A stretch of 64,000 bases of DNA. It comes from Sipunculus nudus. Taxonomy: Eukaryota; Annelida; Sipuncula; Golfingiida; Sipunculidae. The stretch covers positions 66,635,300 to 66,699,299 of the forward strand of contig CM049314.1 in the NCBI GenBank assembly GCA_026874595.1, read 5' to 3'. This document shows positions 22,801 through 36,799 of this stretch, in pieces (the stretch's first letter is position 1; each line of letters starts with the position of its first letter). The notes beneath the pieces are model-generated. The model was not told the DNA's origin. It was given only the letters and a program-made list of their open reading frames with translations, and made no database searches. Made by a program: the position numbers and the translations under genes.

Positions 22801-23560
22801 TAACTCGGGCCATGCTTTTGCTCCTGAAAAGAAGCAAGTTTTAACAATATAGCCGAATGATCAGAGTCCACTGCTGTAAAGATGTCACTTTCTGTTACGT
22901 ATGGTTGTAAAGAAAGTGAACTCAAGAAAAAATCTAATCTTCTTTGAATCAAAGGATTATACCTTCTCCATGAGTATCTTTTAACTAATGGGTTACGAAT
23001 ACGCCAGATATCGTGTATATTAAGCTGGTCACATATTCCATTAATAACAGATATAACATTCTGTTTTAGTGTCATGCATCCTCCATCAGCGTCAAAAGAT
23101 GAGAAACAAAAATTAAAATCCCCTCCCCATATTATATATACTGTGTCTTCCAAGTTTAATTCCTTTAATTTCCTGGCAACCGTTTGATAACATTTAACCT
23201 GTTCTGATTCATAATTAGGCCCATATATATTGATAAATAAAAATTCACCGTCTTGAATCTTACAGTGAGTTATAACACATCTTCAATCGGTATCTGTGAT
23301 ACTGTTCATTAAAGAAAATTCAATTTTATTTCCCTCTGCTCTTACTTAACCCATGACTGAAAAAGGAATGCCCACGCCACTGGTTATTCCATGCCACAGT
23401 ACATTTACTGTCACTGTGCGTTTCCTGTTAAAATAATATACCATTGTCACATCTGTGTATACGTGCCCAGTTATAAATTTTTCTTCGTTTCTTATATTCT
23501 CTTAGACCTCTTGTATTCAATGAAATAACTGTAAAATTGAATGTACTGTATAATTTTCAC
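19850..23560 (-). pseudogene. Inactivated L1/Tx1-type LINE (endonuclease, reverse transcriptase, zf-RVT)
   Basis: Read on the minus strand the pieces follow the order of an APE-type non-LTR retrotransposon. The endonuclease starts about 23535 (NTRGLREYKKRRK) with GGDFN near 23120 and SDHS near 22860. A linker and the start of RT lie at 22558-22105. The RT core at 22104-21115 has the fingers (WRPISLINVDVKILGKVL), RQGDP and the catalytic FADD box. The thumb is at about 21110-20490. A C-terminal zf-RVT Cys/His motif (CSYC..H....C) is near 20180. Several single-base frame changes and stops break the frame, so it is dead. The APE plus zf-RVT layout points to the L1/Tx1 group; the exact clade is uncertain. 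No 5' or 3' terminus or target duplication is visible. Confidence 0.88.
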
Positions 23561-26500
23561 TTGCAAACATGAAACCCGGGATATAATGAAGATAAAAAAT
23601 CAGTGAATGAGTAAATGTTGGTGTTATATAGCTGCCAATCCACTGTAATGAAGTTTATAAGCACAGTTTGGTGCGACATAATTATAGACAATAAACAAAG
23701 AAACACATACCGAACATGAAAACGAAGGTATCCTATTCCTCATTGTATCAAACCGAACTATAGCAGTTAGGCCTGCTTTCCTGCTAAATGTAAAGTGTCA
23801 CTCACAGTGTTTCCATACTTAACTTTGTGCACTTTCCCTTCAGTGTCACTGAAAAACACATGCCCATTCCATGTCCAGGTTTGTACAGCCCTTGAGTCCT
23901 GCTTAACCCTATTGATTAACCCTAAAATTTTGAACTTAATACAGGGGTTGTTTCATAGAATTGGTCTTTCACCTTTTCCCTCTAGTTCTATCTATCTATC
24001 TATATATATATACCTACATTAAACAACCCTGAATTCTATCTCCATGGTTACTTTACATAAAAGCCAAGAACAACCCATATCAAATGATAAGGGCCGGACA
24101 GCCACGTGACCGAACAGATAGGTGGAGGAAATCTACACAATGATATGCAGAGTTATAAGACATAATCGATATGGCTTATTTCTTCCATAATGCCTTCACA
24201 CGAGCGCAAAGACTGTCATATTAACTCCCGTTCACGTTCATTATCGACTGTTTGCTGTAAGAATTTCTTGAATCGAAATAAGAATGTCATGGTAACAACG
24301 GAAGACCTCTGACTTCACGTGCTGATCACGTGAAACTCTACCATGATATAATGATAATGATAAACTTAAACTTTTAATTTATTGTATGTATAAGCAGTTA
24401 CAAACGCAACCGCGAAAACACACTGATACACACAATAACCATTTAAAGCTGACGCACAATTTAACTTTTATTGTATTCCAACTCATATAAAATGACATCA
24501 TTTCAAACTAGAAGTTTATGTTTTCAATTTGGTTTTATTGTTACTTTGTCTTTTCAACATGGCTGGGGTGCTGAGCCGCTCTTAAATGTTGGTACATGCA
24601 GGCCAATCTTGCTAAACAGTCAGAACCGGAAGAACTCCTTAACCTTGGCGGGTGCATGCACGAGCTCTATTGAGGACCACTCTGTTTTTATATTGTTTGA
24701 TACAGAGCGGGTCACAGGTTAACATAAACCATGGGAACGACGCACTTAAAAAGTGAATAAATTTCACAATTTGACCGACGGGAAGGTCATTACAGTCTGG
24801 TTCATGTTGTCATTCACGGACTGCGGGTGAAGGGTCAGTGCTATAATAGTTAATACCGGGACGTCTGGAGCGGAGCGCAGTACATACATGTCAAATCTCT
24901 GAACTTTGTACCTACACCTCTGTCCACCTAAGATAACAAAAAAAAAAAGATTGCTCTACGGTCTCTTGGAACAACATATATTTATTTTTTATCAGCACAG
25001 ACACAATACGTTGAATTTTGCCAGTCTGCCTAGAAAATACAACAAACACAATGCTCCAGTTCCTGGAAATATAATAATCAACTAAACGGTGTATTTATTC
25101 AATTAAAAATCAGTTTAAACAAATTTAGTCTACTGCCAAAAATCTTCGGAATTCTTTTAGGGAATTCGTCGCATAGCACTTATTAGCAGCATAGCAACGG
25201 ACCTGGTCTTTATTTGGTCTAAAAGACGCAGAACAGCCCCCTTCCCGACTTTAGGGCTGCGCCCCCTCTCTTTTCAAATCCTGGATACGCCACTGAACGT
25301 ATAAAAAATTCGGTAACAATTAAGCTTTTATCACAGGATTACAAATGTTGTTATTTATAATAATTTAAATGATAAAGTCTGATTGTTATCTTAAACTTAA
25401 ATATCTTGGTTACAGTTTAACACTAAAAGATGGTGAGGAACCAATGGCCCAATATGAGATGAAAAACGACATGACGAGAAATAAAATGTATATTTTGCAG
25501 TCTCCTTATTCTCCTGAATCAGCTATAAGTAACTTATTTCATAGGTTGCTACCCTGACTTCGAAAGTAAATTTTTTTAAAATAATTATGACACTTAATAA
25601 CTAATCAGTAGCTGTTAAAGGTAGCTGTTTAAGCATTTGCCCTTTGACTTTGACCATCATCAATGGGCCGAGATGTAAAAAAAATAGACTGTTTTCACAT
25701 ACATTAATTTGATTTAATTACTGAAATATTTAACAAGGTATGGTTTTGGTTTCATTCTTTCCCCCCTCCTTCACTGTAGTTTACTTTCTCGAACAGATCT
25801 ATCAATATAAGAAAAGTTTTATTTATTTTGGCGTCCCATTGTGGAACATACTATAATAAATGTCTTCTTTGCATTGCTGGGTGGTGCTGATAAAATACTC
25901 CATGCGCTCTGAAAATTGAATACGAACAAAACAAAAAGAAAAATATATGATTGTATATATAGAATAATAAACCCCTTTTACAAATTCAGTCGAAATTTTG
26001 AATCCATGACCCAGCAAAATGTATGATTTTTTTTAAATTGTATTATTGTTACTTTTAAAGTATACCTGATCAGATCGATGTGTATCTATATACTTACATT
26101 TCTGTAGTAAAAAGCCGTATGGCGCCGTAATGAATATAATCCAGTATGTCCAAATTTGAAAGTCACATCATTACCCTCCATACTACGCTCTGATCACAGC
26201 GCGTGACCTCCCGGCCAAGTGACCTTAGTTGAGCGTAGCGTAGCCGCTGCTAATGGAACGTACCTCCATACCGCCTGACTTAAACATTACATTTTCCGTT
26301 GTTTGTAACGTAGCGGTTACACACTGCGGATCTCCTTCGTTTTATCCGCTGCTTTGTCAAGCAAGATTCCCCGGGTTACACCACCTGGGTCCGCAAAAAA
26401 CTATAATTGTAATCAAAAGTGGTGTACCCAAAGTCAAGTATTGGCCTCGATGGCCCCCCTCGCTTGACTCAGCATCTGTCCATATCCCCTTTTCCTTCCC

Positions 26501-26696
26501 GCCAGGCCTGGTGTTATCAGAACCATCCTCAAGTGCAGTGCTGTCACCTAACTGACCTTCAGTAAATACTTCTTATTTTCCAGTCATATTGGGGTATACC
26601 CTGGATTATTGTTCTTCTCTTGTAAACAAATTGTAAATATCTAGCTAACCCTCGGGCACATTGAGTGCACAGATGTTATCCCCCATGCTGTGTATT
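23561..26696. other. Intergenic stretch with no supported gene
   Basis: Mostly AT-rich. Two CACGTG E-boxes flank GATCACGTG near 24318-24335. The segment 26180-26560 is richer in CG and holds a 100-codon plus-strand frame (26253-26555) with no recognisable domain, which I do not call a gene. Confidence 0.5.
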
Positions 26697-28610
26697 AAAA
26701 CAAGGCCTACAGGCCTAATGCGAAGCTGGGCAATTGGATATACACTTTTCAGGTGCATGTGTGACATGTACATGTACAATGCAAGTACTAAACATTTTGA
26801 ACCCAAACACAAGCACCCATTACACAAATGTCACTGCTGAAATACTGGCATGGATGCACACAACATAAAATTATTGTAGGCGACGACACCAGTCTTGTGA
26901 ACGAGATAGCCATGTATGGACATACAAAATTCCAGGCAGATACTTCAAACCACTCTTGGGCTATGTCCACAGGTGCATGAAACAATGGAAGGTGGCGCTA
27001 CAAGTCTTGTATACAACAAAACTATCCGAGATGTATCTACATGTGTAATTTCAGGCTGATATGTCAAATCACTCCTGAAAAATCAGGTCCATGCACTGTG
27101 CAAAAGTCATTGTAGGTGGCGACACCAGTCTTGTGTAGGAGAAAGCCATCAAAGATGCATGGACAGGTCAAACTTTCAGGCCAATACATCAAAATTCTCT
27201 TGAGCCAGGTGCACTGGGCTGACCAAGTTCAGGTGATGGAGGTTGTTGCCCCGGGTGATCCGGAACAAATTGATGGCTGCAGCTTCTGCACTGAGTGAAA
27301 TTCTTGACCTGCAACTGGGTGCACTGAGTAAACTCTTAATCTGATACAGTTGGCAGTCTGCCAATACTATAAATAGATCCAGACTGACCTTTGGCCTGTT
27401 GCCCAATCTCAAATATTTGGCAGTCTGTCAAGCTATTTATAGAAACAGACACAATCTTGGCCTGTTGGTAAATCTGTTAACACATACTGAATGACTTTGG
27501 CTACAATACTGTTTTCAAGCTGATATATATTAATAAGATTGCTTTTATCAAAATTTTTAGAATAATAAAAGATGAAGTTCGTGCTTTGTAAAAGGTCCAA
27601 AAATCATTTATGTAAACTTGAACAAAGGCCTCCTAAGAATCATTTTTGTGCAATGTTACAGATGTTTTGTAAAAGGAGACTATCGCAGCCCTCAGTTTGA
27701 AATAGGCTTACTAATGGCCAAAGGCCAAATACAGCTTTCTATGACTCTTCCAAAAATCAACGAACCCAATCTATTCAAGTACAATTGAAAGTACCTTACC
27801 CCAGGATAATTCTTGTGAAAGAATAAACGATTCAGCTTGACAGTTTCATCATAAAACATTTTTAGGAGGCGCCGAAAATCTACAATTATAAATATGAGTC
27901 ATGTGACCATCATTGGCACAAAACTTGATGATGCTAGCTCTTGTCGTTTCTGAGATTGTTATGTTAGTATGCTTACTGGGTCAAATCACCAAGTTCAAAT
28001 TTCTTTAATTCCGCCAAAATTCATTAATCCAAAAATCCATTTGAACAAATTTGAGATAGCTTGTCTCTGGGATCTGGGATCATTTCTGTGAAATATTGAT
28101 CAATTTGGCTGAATGATTTCAGAGAAGAAGATTTTCAAAGTTTTTTTAGCCTTTATGAGACAGATTTTTGCATAAAATTTCGGGAAGCTGAATCCCGCTT
28201 TTCCTGAGAAACTATGTGGCCTGCTGACCGATGACCAATGACCCCGTACAAAAAGGTCGATGCAAGTGGCGTCACCAATACATCAATTTCATCTGGAACT
28301 ATTCTAACAAATTTGAAAGAGATTGTTTCAAAGATTATTTCTGTGAAATATTGAACAATTTGTCTGGACAGTTTCGGAGAAGAAGATTTTAAAGTTTTTT
28401 TTTTAAATTTATTCCCCTATAAAATCTAAGTAAATGCAGATAGCAAAAAAAAAAAAAAAAATAAGCAAAATTCGATAGAATTTTTTAGAGGACTGAATTT
28501 TTGCATAAAATTTGGTGATGCTAGCTCCTGCCATTTATGAGATAGTATCGGTTAATGTACAGACGACGAACGACACCACACCATCACATAAGCTCACAGA
28601 TTCGCTAAAA
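26697..28610 (+). mobile_element. Pearl/Helentron-like element Y1
   Basis: It starts AACAAGGCCTACAGGCCTAA, then TGCGAAGCTG, and ends AAGCTCACAGATTCGCTAAAA. The start is AACAAG, then a paired AGGCCT palindrome, then a subterminal repeat that is an imperfect inverted copy of the end. Inside are degenerate cassettes with GTGGCG..ACCAGTCTTGT and, from about 27880, a 3' half that matches Y2 44800-45480. It is more decayed than Y2. No protein-coding content. Confidence 0.65.
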
Positions 28611-29776
28611 TCAATTCTTATGACTTCATCCATATAGACATTGGATTAGTAATAATAAATATGTAAACTTGACCACTTCAAGATACTTGTCATGAAAATG
28701 CGACAAATAAAGATTGCACCCTTTGAAGTGGTCATACCTGTGGATCAATGTGTTGTAGGATCTAGGGACATATGTGTGGGGTAAAATGCCAGGTGGAAGT
28801 GGTCTGTATACAAATACCATTGTGATTTCATCTCGGTGTATCAGCAAATATATACATTTAAAGATCGCCAGCTTAGATAGGCCGTCAATGAACTGTTTGG
28901 TCAAGTATAATTTGAATGTATTATACAGAATTCATACAAGGGAGAAAATTGTTTTGCTCTCAGATAATCGCCACACTTTTTTTAAGTGAAATATTAATAA
29001 CTCCATTTGATATTGGCTTGGTGGCCTTCTACGTTAGAGGTACATATATGCTGCTGCGTTTCGTCTTTTTTTTACGTTTCATTACCGCTCGGAAGTCGTT
29101 TTAACTAATCTTGAACTAGAGAATTTCTCTCGGTACCGACTGTGCATCCTTGTGCCTAAAAACAAATATGGCGGTCCGCACAATACACTGATGATAACAA
29201 AATGACTTTTTAATGTTGTCTAGATATTTTTATGTTGAGATGGAAGATTACACTATTTAGAGACATGTATTTTTTATCTGATGGAATTTTTTAACTAGAC
29301 ATTTCTATAGTAATACAGTAAAGAATTATTTGTGACATGTTTACCGTAATTTTCCCAAGTTGGATCTGAACGCTCTCATGGCGTGTTCACCACTTCAGAT
29401 CTTGATATCACCACAAACACGAGCAGGGCTCATGCAATTAGTTCGTGTAATATCAGTTTTTTTTCATGGTAGTGATACAAAATTAAAGTTACCTCTACAA
29501 ATTCAGAGATAGGAAGAGATTAATTTTGTCAAATTTAATAAGTGTCTCTGACATAATTAATTATTTGTGTTCATGACGGTTCGTTACAAAATTAATATTA
29601 GACTAAACAATTAATATTTCTGTAACTGAAGTAGCTAAACTGCCGGCTGATTAGTCCACAGGCTAAATTTCATTGGCTTGCTCTAAATTGAGATACCGGA
29701 CTCAACTGCCAACATAACGATATATGCTCTAATTGGAAGTAAGTAAACATACATATGCGAAAATATGGAAGGTAGG

Positions 29777-29779
<3 letters not shown>

Positions 29780-29840
<61 letters not shown>
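29780..29840. repeat. (TA)n microsatellite
   Basis: About 61 pure bases. Confidence 0.97.
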
Positions 29841-29841
<1 letters not shown>

Positions 29842-30466
29842 CGACAATATAAGTTTATGGTTAATGTTGTACATTACTCTACATTTAAACTTGCAGTTTG
29901 TGCAACAGGTAAACTTGGCAAGTCACAGCAACAACATTTCCTGTTTAGAACAATCGACTTCATACAATTTAGACAGTTGGCAAAAATCCTGTCCCAACAT
30001 AACACGACATTAGGCCATATAAACTGTGCTCTGAGCCAGGGGGTTTCTCAAATTACAGCATATTACACATCAGCGAATATATATTACCATGCGTGTTGTT
30101 CACTGTAATAAACACGGCAGTCAGTGACCTCACGGGTCACGGGAACGATACGCGAGGTTTTAAGTGCATCATTATGGACGCTGCTATGGAACTGTGCCGT
30201 GCTCGCACAGCGTGAACTGTTGAATCAATGTTCAGAGCGCCCGTCCGAGCCTATCCATTGTAGCAACGACAAGTCTGTTTGCTGTACACACTATACAGGG
30301 ACGCGACCGCGTGTCAAAACGTGAGCTATATATGGACCAGTCTGAACATGGGCACGAGCGTTTGAATTCTGCTTGTATAAAACTAATATTTTTCGATGAA
30401 TGTACTCTAATATCTAGCACAGATTTTTCTCTCTCCTCTGTGTATTGTATCTCACTGCTGTTGAAA

Positions 30467-30467
<1 letters not shown>

Positions 30468-30520
<53 letters not shown>
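30468..30520. repeat. (TA)n microsatellite
   Basis: About 53 pure bases. Confidence 0.97.
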
Positions 30521-30522
<2 letters not shown>

Positions 30523-30934
30523 CAGAGAGGAACACATGATAACACACGTAAGAAAAGGCAAATCAAATTTTCGTTAATAATTAACTGAATAACATAGCTT
30601 ACATTCGCGACTGTGACCTAAAACCCCAAACTATGCATCCTTACGAAACACTATTACTCAATTTTTATCATATATAAATATATTATATGTATTACATATA
30701 AAATGAATGTGCATGTTTATGAATTATCATGTTGTGACTTCTATAACATTGACATTTGACGTGGTTCGAAATAGTTAACGAAACGCTGAACATAATATGA
30801 GTAAACATGCCCGCATCCCGTGTCAGGCGTGACGTTACTGTCATATATATATGTAGCTTGGCGAAATATCAACAGAGAGGTGAGAAACAAACTCGAATGT
30901 TCCTTTGAATTGCTGCACACGCACAGGTTCGGAG

Positions 30935-31045
30935 GGGGGGGGGCACAGACAAACAGAGATAGACATATATAGAGACAGACAGAGTGTTCGTTAAGGGTGT
31001 GTGTGTGTGTGTGTGTTTGTTTTTGTGTGTGTGTGAGAGAGAGAG
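30935..31045. repeat. G run and (GT)n/(GA)n microsatellite cluster
   Basis: A run of nine to ten G near 30935-30943, then GT repeats at 30997-31016 and 31024-31034, then GA repeats. Confidence 0.9.
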
Positions 31046-31895
31046 AGCATGGTTGAACATATTAGCGAGGTCAGCTAGGGACAATAAAATCTAAACACCA
31101 CACGTTGCTACCTGGAGCAGGTAAAATCAATTATTCTGGGCTCGTGGGGAGGGAATTGAGATCGCAGCCGTCACACAGAGCTTTAAATAAAACCCCTGAC
31201 AAATAAAGACATCACTCAAAGACTACAATATGAAATCTCAACTTTTTAAGTGTCTTGCGTTAATTATTACAACTATTAGATGTTTTGTGATGCGTACAAA
31301 CGCCAGGTGAGGAGGTCAGAGCCGCTAGCTACATCACGAATGCACGTCTATTATAGCAATGCAGGGTGCCCCCAGGTAAACTACAGGGACTAACAATCAG
31401 CAGCCTATTATATATCAACAACCTTATACACTTAATCTAGTAGATAACTTAGTTCAGATATTGGGATATTATCGCTTGTCTGATTAATTATCTGGTAATC
31501 TATAAGGATGCACGCCAAGTGATATGCTTTTGATATTATGAACGTCTTACCTGACCGGCCACCTGTCAGACACGGGCCTCGTCTGGGCATGCGCACGTGC
31601 TGTTTACTCAACTTGTTAACGCCACACGGGGGCGCTTTGTTGAATAGGGTATGTTTTGTGGGTTCGCTGTGATCGGGGTTCTCATTTGTACTAATATATT
31701 CATATATTCATATATTTATAAATATATATGAAGAATAAATGAATAAATGTATATTTATGGTATATTGCACTCACACCCACACCTACACACATATACACAT
31801 AAAGTATATACATATACCATTACATATGGTAACCATGTACATGGTATAACAGATCACATAAAAGTGTACAAAGTTTCATAAAACTGCATTTGGTT

Positions 31896-31904
31896 TATAT
31901 ATAA

Positions 31905-31962
<58 letters not shown>

Positions 31963-32039
31963 AATGGGTATAGACATAAAATTTGGTAAACTAGATGACT
32001 GCCACCGGCAATGAACCGACTTTTCTGTCTATACCCTTT

Positions 32040-32088
<49 letters not shown>
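31896..32088. repeat. Twin (AT)n tracts flanking a short inverted-repeat element
   Basis: AT runs at 31917-31960 and 32042-32088 surround an 81-base insert (31961-32041). The insert begins GGAATGGGTATAGACA and ends TGTCTATACCCTTTCC, inverted copies matching 15 of 16. The whole 190 bases could fold into one hairpin. Confidence 0.8.
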
Positions 32089-32091
<3 letters not shown>

Positions 32092-34481
32092 ATCTTAAAC
32101 CTAATTAGAGTACAAAAATGTTCATGTTTTCATCTCTGCATATAACTTAACGTAGCTAAAACACCAAGCCCTGGTCGTATTTTACTAGGGCTGAAACAAT
32201 GCATCTAATAATTGAAACCAGTCATTAATCGGTAACTGAATCAGGTATGAAATATTCGACCACACGTTTAGCATTGCCGGGAGGGCATTGAGTATTTGAC
32301 CAGGCAAATAAAGTCTTATAAACCTGTCTCATTTTTGATACACGTGTTTTTGTTCAGACGTCATGTGAAAGGTGTATTGATTAGACTTTTTTGGATTCGA
32401 TTGGCAGTTATACTTTCTGACCGATCATTAGCAGGCTTGTTCATAATTCATGAAATAGCGGCTCGTTGGATAAACAGGGGTCGTAATACTTTGAAATGTT
32501 CACCTTTCCAGCGGAAAGGCATTAATATAAGTTTACTATTCCACAGAAAAATTTGCCTTTCAGGGCCGAAGATGCATCCTACCATCATAACTTTGCTCAG
32601 TGTAAACCTGATTCTGCCATCTTACGTGCCATACTACATGCACACTTGCATGCAAAAAGAACTGAATGTACCAATAATTACATTATAATATCAGAAACAT
32701 GATTGCGCAGGAAAATATAGGAGATGAGAACCTAAATGAAAAAAAGTGTAAGATATTATAGACCATTTTTCTAGGAAAATACATGAAATGTAAGGTATCA
32801 TGGAAGAATACATGTTAAATATTTCGTTTGTAATGTTTGTTACTACTTATCAGCTACTAATATGGTATCCATCTATAGGTGTTCATCTTTCCAAGCATGG
32901 CATGAAAAATGCATTACCGTGCACGTGTTTGCCTGTCTGAGACAGGTGGAAAGGCGTTATTCCGACCACTGATAAAGGTCGGTGAAAGCGCAGCTGTTAC
33001 ATACATTTTGGGTTCAAGATGGACCTTAAAATAACAGGGAACTGTTTTATCACGGACGGACAATGTTTATTCATTTGATAATCTTTTACATATACAGAAA
33101 GCAGGAACAAGCTCGTGGGTATGTTCTCATTGGTAGTACCTATTCGACACATGCCCTTTGTTCTTAAATGGCGTGGAAAGAAACCCTCCGATTTGTACTG
33201 ATATGACGAGACAAAACTTCTTTTAATAACGTTATAATATAATGACAAGACTTAAATTCTTCCTGGAAAGAAATAGTGGGAAGTTATGTTTCTTCCCCTC
33301 CAAGAAGTAAATATTTCTTCACTTCCGGAAAGGTTATTATTTGAAAGAAGGTATTTCTGCCCTTCACGTCAACCAGGTAAGGAGGTGTAAATTACCCTGC
33401 TGCAGAGTAAACAAGTAACCCCAGACAAAACAAAATTTATACACACATAGGCCTATGGAGTGTGGTTGTAAGAGTATTTAATGAGATTTTCACATCTTGC
33501 CTCATCCGAGATATCTACCCGATAATCGGGGGTCGGCTATAGGGTGTTGGGAATGATAGCGTTGGGAATAACATCAAGGTAAAATTTAAATATAGGTGTA
33601 ACTCTGTGGCATAGGACTATTTTATATTGTACTTATTAAGTAAATTTCAGCTTTTGAAAAAAAGCCATATTGGGGAACTTGCTCAAATAGCGGAAAAAAA
33701 GTTATGGAAAAAAAATGAAATCGATGGATACGCACGGGGGGTGGGTGATATATGAAATTAGAATAAACATCATAAAAGATATAAAATTAGAATAAACTGG
33801 TCAGCAAGCTTGATGAAAGGGAATAAGGCGTCCGAGCTCCACTGTTAAATCGGCCGAAACCGTGATCATCCCACTTCTTGACAACGCTTAAAGTTGGTAT
33901 ATAATTGTAGCCATATGACTAGAAATTTAAGAGGTCAAGCTCGCACCCCAATTTTTAGGCGAGCGTGTTTATCTTTGTTACGTGCATGGCATATATTTTA
34001 GTCCATTCAGCAGAAATATATGTCGTTATGGCTGTGTAAATAGATAAGCTGTGAGGATTGACAGGCATCTAAGTGAATAGGCTCGACAGTAAAAAAAGAT
34101 TGAAGTTATGTTGATGTAAATTTGCTAAAGGAGTCGTTTCAAAATAATGAGAAGAACTTTAGAAAAGATTGGGATGTTTAAGCTATTATCTATAATTTTT
34201 TTAGATGCCGATACGATTCCTGCAGCGCAAAGATGGATAAGCGCATTCCAGTACAGATTCTGGACCTAGAGACAAGACGAGAAGTAATGAGAGCAAGCAG
34301 TGCAGCAGCACCCACGCCAGCTCGGTGACGAGCACCTGTACATCCCAACCAAGAGCATGCAGATAGTTCGGTGCTGTCTTGAACCCTTGCAACCAGAGAT
34401 CGACATTGCAGAAAAGTAGCATCCGCCAGGGGCAAAAAAAAAAACTCACTGGAATTTCAAAGAAAAACAACGAGAAACAAA

Positions 34482-34484
<3 letters not shown>

Positions 34485-34535
<51 letters not shown>
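34485..34535. repeat. (TA)n microsatellite
   Basis: About 51 pure bases. Confidence 0.97.
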
Positions 34536-34537
<2 letters not shown>

Positions 34538-35370
34538 TTTTTAACAAAGTTAAAGTACGGACCCATACTTTGACCGGTTATGTTAAACTGTTTGAAATTA
34601 TTTGATAATGTAGGTTACATTTATTCGCCATCACAATGTTAAAATATCAAATTAACCATTCACTAGTAAGCAAGTAGAAACTATATTAAGGAACAAGAAA
34701 CTTGTGTTAAAACCAAAGGAAATATAATAAATAAATCTTTTAAGCTGGCTTCACGATAACATCCATTACAATACTTCGTGCATAAACTCTATATGTTTAT
34801 CTATATGATCAATATTATAATCGCTTGCCAGTCATACAGGTCTATTCTTGCATAAAAAATTAATAAAATATATTTAAAATTAACGCTTATATTAATTAAG
34901 AATATAAGTCTGAATATTATAGCTAAATGCATATTTCTTCTTCGAGTTAGTTAGATTAATGCGGTTTCTTATTTGTATGATATCCCCGTACTTTTTGGCT
35001 TCTATTTTTTCCTCAAAAAGGATGCGTTCATCCCCATAAGTTAGTGTGTACCTCAATCAAATACCGAATCTAATGGAAGTTTCATGGCAATTCATGAATG
35101 GGTCAATGACAAAAATGATTAGATTAGGGTGTGGACCTGGTACATGATCCGGATTCAGGAACGCCATGTACTGTCACTAATGCACGAATGAACCTGGCAT
35201 AAATGTATAGAATAAGTGAATGGCGGAGTCTTGCATTCTTTAGAATGCAGATTTCTAGTCCTTTCAAATATTTTCAGTGGGCGTTAAAATACTGACTAAT
35301 CACAGTTTATCTTGACATGGTTCGATGACCTGCTCTATAGGCGAGGCGGCAGCTCTTAAACATAATGTGA

Positions 35371-36742
35371 AACAAGGGACCCATGGGTCACGGCGCTCAG
35401 CTGATCATGATTGGACTATAAATGTATCACCATTGTGATACTATATTGAGTAGATAAAGCTTAGAATATCATGGTCATGTTGGGCTTTTATAAAGGAATA
35501 TAATGTAATATGTGAGTAAATGATATATGAAATAACCTGACTGATGCATTAATACGGAATAAAATATAGTGGTTTATTTTTTATTTATTTGGGAGGGGTC
35601 GAAAAAAGCAATTTATTTGAGCAAATATGAATGCAATGACAGTATGCTAAGCAGTGGTATAATGATGATAAGGCTATTTGTTGAAGGATCTATAGTGTAT
35701 GGAAAACTGCAAGAGTTCAATTTGACAGATACAAGGTTATGATTAACTATGCTGATGAGGGGATTTATGAATTTGTGACTGTATGACATAATATCTTGAA
35801 AAGATCGGTCTTGACAAGGTGCATTATTTTGATGCCCCTCACGTCTACATATTACACAATATTGACATAATTTCTGGCATGTACATAGGTACCTATGGAC
35901 AAATGGTCGACAGTACTGAACCACCTGGAAGGTTAAAATCTTAAAAATATGATGAAATGCAGATAATGTTTGAGAAGAAGAGGTAATCTGGGCCATGGTT
36001 GGTTTATATGATTGAAGAAACTGTTGCAAATAATATTTGAGACCTGACCATGCCTTTCCATTGGTTCCCTTTTTGATAAGCTGTTGACAGTTCAACAGTT
36101 TACACATTTGTCTGATGAGTTCCAATTTATTTGGTAAACCTTTTTTATCAATTTTATGATATGTATACAGTTGCCATAACGTCCCCATTCCACAGGTGCA
36201 ATGACTTGATTGGGGGGGGGGGGGGGTGTTGTGTTGTGTTATGATCAGACTTACAATGCCTCTGTCTCTCTGTAGATATTTTCTTTAATTATTAAATTTT
36301 ATGCTATAGCCATAGAACTATTGTTCACAGTGCCAAGGAGCAAAGCCTCAGGGGGATGAAGAAGGGGATGGTGAGAGTTACAACACCCTTGCATATACAT
36401 ACAGGATATGAAATTTAATTCAACAGTGCTTATAAAAAAGTTTATTCATGAACATTAAATATTTAAAACAGACAGAAAGATGGAGAAACAAAGCAAATAA
36501 TTTTTTTCCCCATTCTACTGAGCCAAGAAAAAATTAACAATATTTGCATTTATTCCTTTTTTTCATTACATAATTTTAATCCAAGTTTCCGAATGTTACT
36601 ATAAATTTACAGTATAACATACATGTGATTGTGAATATTTTAGTTGATTCACATTTCTAAATTGCATCAACATTAATAGCTAATGTATCTAGTTTAAAGT
36701 ACCTGTCAACTGAATGGGATGGAGGGAGGAAGGGAGGAAATT

Positions 36743-36799
<57 letters not shown>

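Larger units (their letters stand above)
28611..35370. other. AT-rich intergenic region with microsatellites
   Basis: No supported gene. It contains five pure AT tracts, GT and G runs near 30930-31035, and the short inverted-repeat element at 31961-32041. CG-rich islets lie at 30120-30330 and 31550-31680; the second carries GCATGCGCACGTGC, an NRF1-like site fused to an E-box. Either could be a promoter, but no linked exon is seen. Confidence 0.5.

Noticed and set aside
26253-26555. 100-codon frame in a CG-richer block
   Set aside because: Proline/serine-rich but unlike any family I know, and no convincing linked exon.
31588-31601. Promoter with NRF1 and E-box motif
   Set aside because: The motif is good but I find no first exon nearby on either strand; kept only as a note.
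32296-32688. 130-codon plus-strand open frame
   Set aside because: No domain, no repeat-family similarity and no splice or promoter context; AT-rich chance frame.
35613-36188. 191-codon minus-strand frame in element X2
   Set aside because: The matching X1 segment (15770-16090) does not keep the frame, so it is not conserved coding sequence.
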